From Cyanothece sp. BG0011 (GTDB taxonomy: Bacteria > Cyanobacteriota > Cyanobacteriia > Cyanobacteriales > Microcystaceae): a stretch of DNA of 64,000 bases. This document shows, one piece after another, positions 62,789-64,000 of the stretch. The stretch lies in NCBI RefSeq assembly GCF_003013815.1, contig NZ_PRLH01000048.1:1-64000 (forward strand). The letters are read 5' to 3'. Numbering within the stretch: the first letter of the stretch is position 1; every line of letters starts with the position of its first letter. The position numbers and the translations under genes are program-made. The notes under the pieces are model-generated. The model did no database searches. It was not told the DNA's origin and was given only the letters and a program-made list of their open reading frames with translations.

Positions 62789-63074
62789 AAGCTCTCTTGG
62801 TTAATTATCCAATAATTATATTTTGAATTCTATTGTACTAGACTCACCAAAATAGACTGTTTTTGTTTTGACTTTCTTCATTTTTAGAGACCTTTGGGAA
62901 CAGGAAATAGGGAACAGCTTGATTCAAGTAATTTTAGGGGTCAATCGGATTAAACCCCTAATAATAACTAGGACAGCGCGGTAGACATAACCCACCAGTT
63001 ACCAAAGGCTTAAAACCTTAACTTAGCATACTTTTGCCTTTTGCCTTCTACCTTTTGCCTTCCGCGTAGCGGCC

Positions 63075-63806
63075 CTAGGGTTCTTCCCCTGGTTCTAAAA
63101 TGCGTTGAAATAAATAACCTGTTCCCCTAGCGGTTAAAATTAATTCAGGATTACTGGGATCATCTTCTAGCTTTGCCCTTAAACGAGATATATGTACATC
63201 GACTACCCTGGTATCCACATGACGTTCAGGAGTATAACCCCAAACCTCTTGTAGGATTTCCGAACGAGAAAAGGGTTCCCCCGAACGACTCACTAATAAC
63301 TCTAATAAGCTAAATTCCATCCCTGTCAGACGAATACGTTCATCACCTTTATAAACTTGACGTTTATTGGTATCAATTTTAATTGAAGCAATAGAAATTA
63401 CCCCAGAACTAGGAATCCCGGGTGCGCCATTTTTTTCAACCCGTCGGAGAACCGAACGAATTCTTGCTTCTAACTCTTTAGGAGAAAAGGGTTTGACCAC
63501 ATAATCATCAGCCCCTAATTCTAACCCTGTAATGCGGTCTGCAACATCTCCTAAAGCGGTTAACATGATAATAGGAATGTCTGACTCTTTGCGTAACTCT
63601 TGACAGACTCCGTAACCGTCTAACTTCGGCATCATCACATCTAATACCACTAAGTCAGGAATGGCTTCGTGAAAGATGTCTAACGCTTCTTCCCCGTCGG
63701 CCGCCGTAACGACATCATAGCCAATCATAGAAAGACGGGTTTCGAGAATACGACGAATGCTGGCTTCGTCATCCACGACTAAAATTTTCTCTTTATGTGT
63801 TTCCAA
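63075..63806 (-). CDS. rpaB: OmpR-family response regulator RpaB (Ycf27)
   Basis: 243 residues. Receiver domain 1-~125: ILVVDDEASIRR, phosphorylation site VVLDVMMPKLDGYG (Asp56), LTALGD and VVKPFSPKELEARI. Winged-helix DNA-binding domain ~145-240: LTGMEFSLLELLVSRSGEPF and HVDTRVVDVHISRLRAKLED. The sequence pattern is that of RpaB, which represses high-light genes at HLR1 sites and supports photosystem genes, receiving phosphate from NblS. The spacer downstream of this gene (to 62789) has ctttt/gcctt short repeats and no gene; the 194 bases before its start contain the promoter, not resolved here. Confidence 0.95.
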   Translation of the reverse strand: METHKEKILVVDDEASIRRILETRLSMIGYDVVTAADGEEALDIFHEAIPDLVVLDVMMPKLDGYGVCQELRKESDIPIIMLTALGDVADRITGLELGADDYVVKPFSPKELEARIRSVLRRVEKNGAPGIPSSGVISIASIKIDTNKRQVYKGDERIRLTGMEFSLLELLVSRSGEPFSRSEILQEVWGYTPERHVDTRVVDVHISRLRAKLEDDPSNPELILTARGTGYLFQRILEPGEEP

Positions 63807-64000
63807 TGTTGCCCACGCTCCCTAATACTAAGTAAAATTGCTAATCTTTAAGTTAAATGGTTTCCCATTGATCTCTCTAAGATCCAGAATATCCCTTTTT
63901 TACGATTCTTAAGCCTAAATTCTTGCTTTAGAATCTAAACATTATCTGAGTTTAAAGAGGACTCTTCTCTTAATACTCCTTATCATTTTCTAGGGTTTTT

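Overview
The window comes from a cyanobacterial chromosome, most likely a unicellular nitrogen-fixing type close to Crocosphaera/Cyanothece. The evidence is AT-rich DNA with many HIP1 octamers (GCGATCGC, for example 245-252), typically cyanobacterial genes (sbtA/sbtB, an RpaB-type regulator, a KaiB homologue, a LabA-like NYN protein, an RRM protein, tocopherol-type methyltransferase, SecA without its C-terminal zinc motif), a Mo-nitrogenase C-terminal-domain protein and PEP-CTERM surface proteins. The genus is inferred from gene content only.

Layout. 0-7.4 kb: partial der, a 65-residue protein, a tocopherol methyltransferase, small conserved proteins, a DUF2256/asparaginase gene pair, an ArsR regulator, a MscS channel and a desaturase. 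7.9-9.5 kb: a tnpB-only IS200/IS605 element with a small divergent RHH-like gene whose 5' end lies on the tnpB promoter. 9.7-12.7 kb: secA and tRNA-Ser(UGA). 12.8-18.4 kb: two related secreted proteins bracketing a glycosyltransferase, an alkaline-phosphatase-superfamily protein and a sulfotransferase. 18.7-26.2 kb: metG, LabA-like gene, methyltransferase, hydrolase, a BrnT relic and an M1 aminopeptidase with HEAT repeats. 26.2-33.9 kb: solo kaiB homologue, RRM protein, Nif11-like protein, P-type Ca2+ ATPase and PP2C phosphatase. 34.1-37.0 kb: sbtA and sbtB, divergent and visibly richer in GC than their neighbours. 37.2-52.5 kb: GT-B protein, PEP-CTERM protein, acyltransferase/PspA pair, DHH phosphoesterase, ABC-2 permease, penicillin-acylase family enzyme, peptide deformylase and leuA. 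52.5-60.5 kb: a C-tract/G-tract repeat, a methyltransferase, a tandem-domain glutaminase and a caspase-nSTAND-WD40 module with a Trypco1-type partner. 60.5-64 kb: PIN toxin-antitoxin pair, asnB and rpaB.

The strongest candidate for an unusual system lies at 56.06-60.51 kb. It is a single 1227-residue protein with an intact caspase His/Cys dyad, an nSTAND NTPase and nine nearly identical 41-residue WD40 repeats that differ at only a few positions. A small protein of the family that accompanies such NTPases is divergently encoded, and the large gene lies between inverted copies of a 17-bp palindrome. This is the architecture expected of a sensor that triggers proteolytic cell death, with a recently reshuffled recognition surface. 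A second candidate is the tnpB element: its RHH-like gene covers a near-consensus promoter predicted to give a leaderless tnpB transcript. Other notable points are the split and rearranged sbtA/sbtB pair, with an SbtB lacking the C-terminal Cys motif, and a dispersed repeat whose two copies keep their flanks but carry different perfect hairpins.
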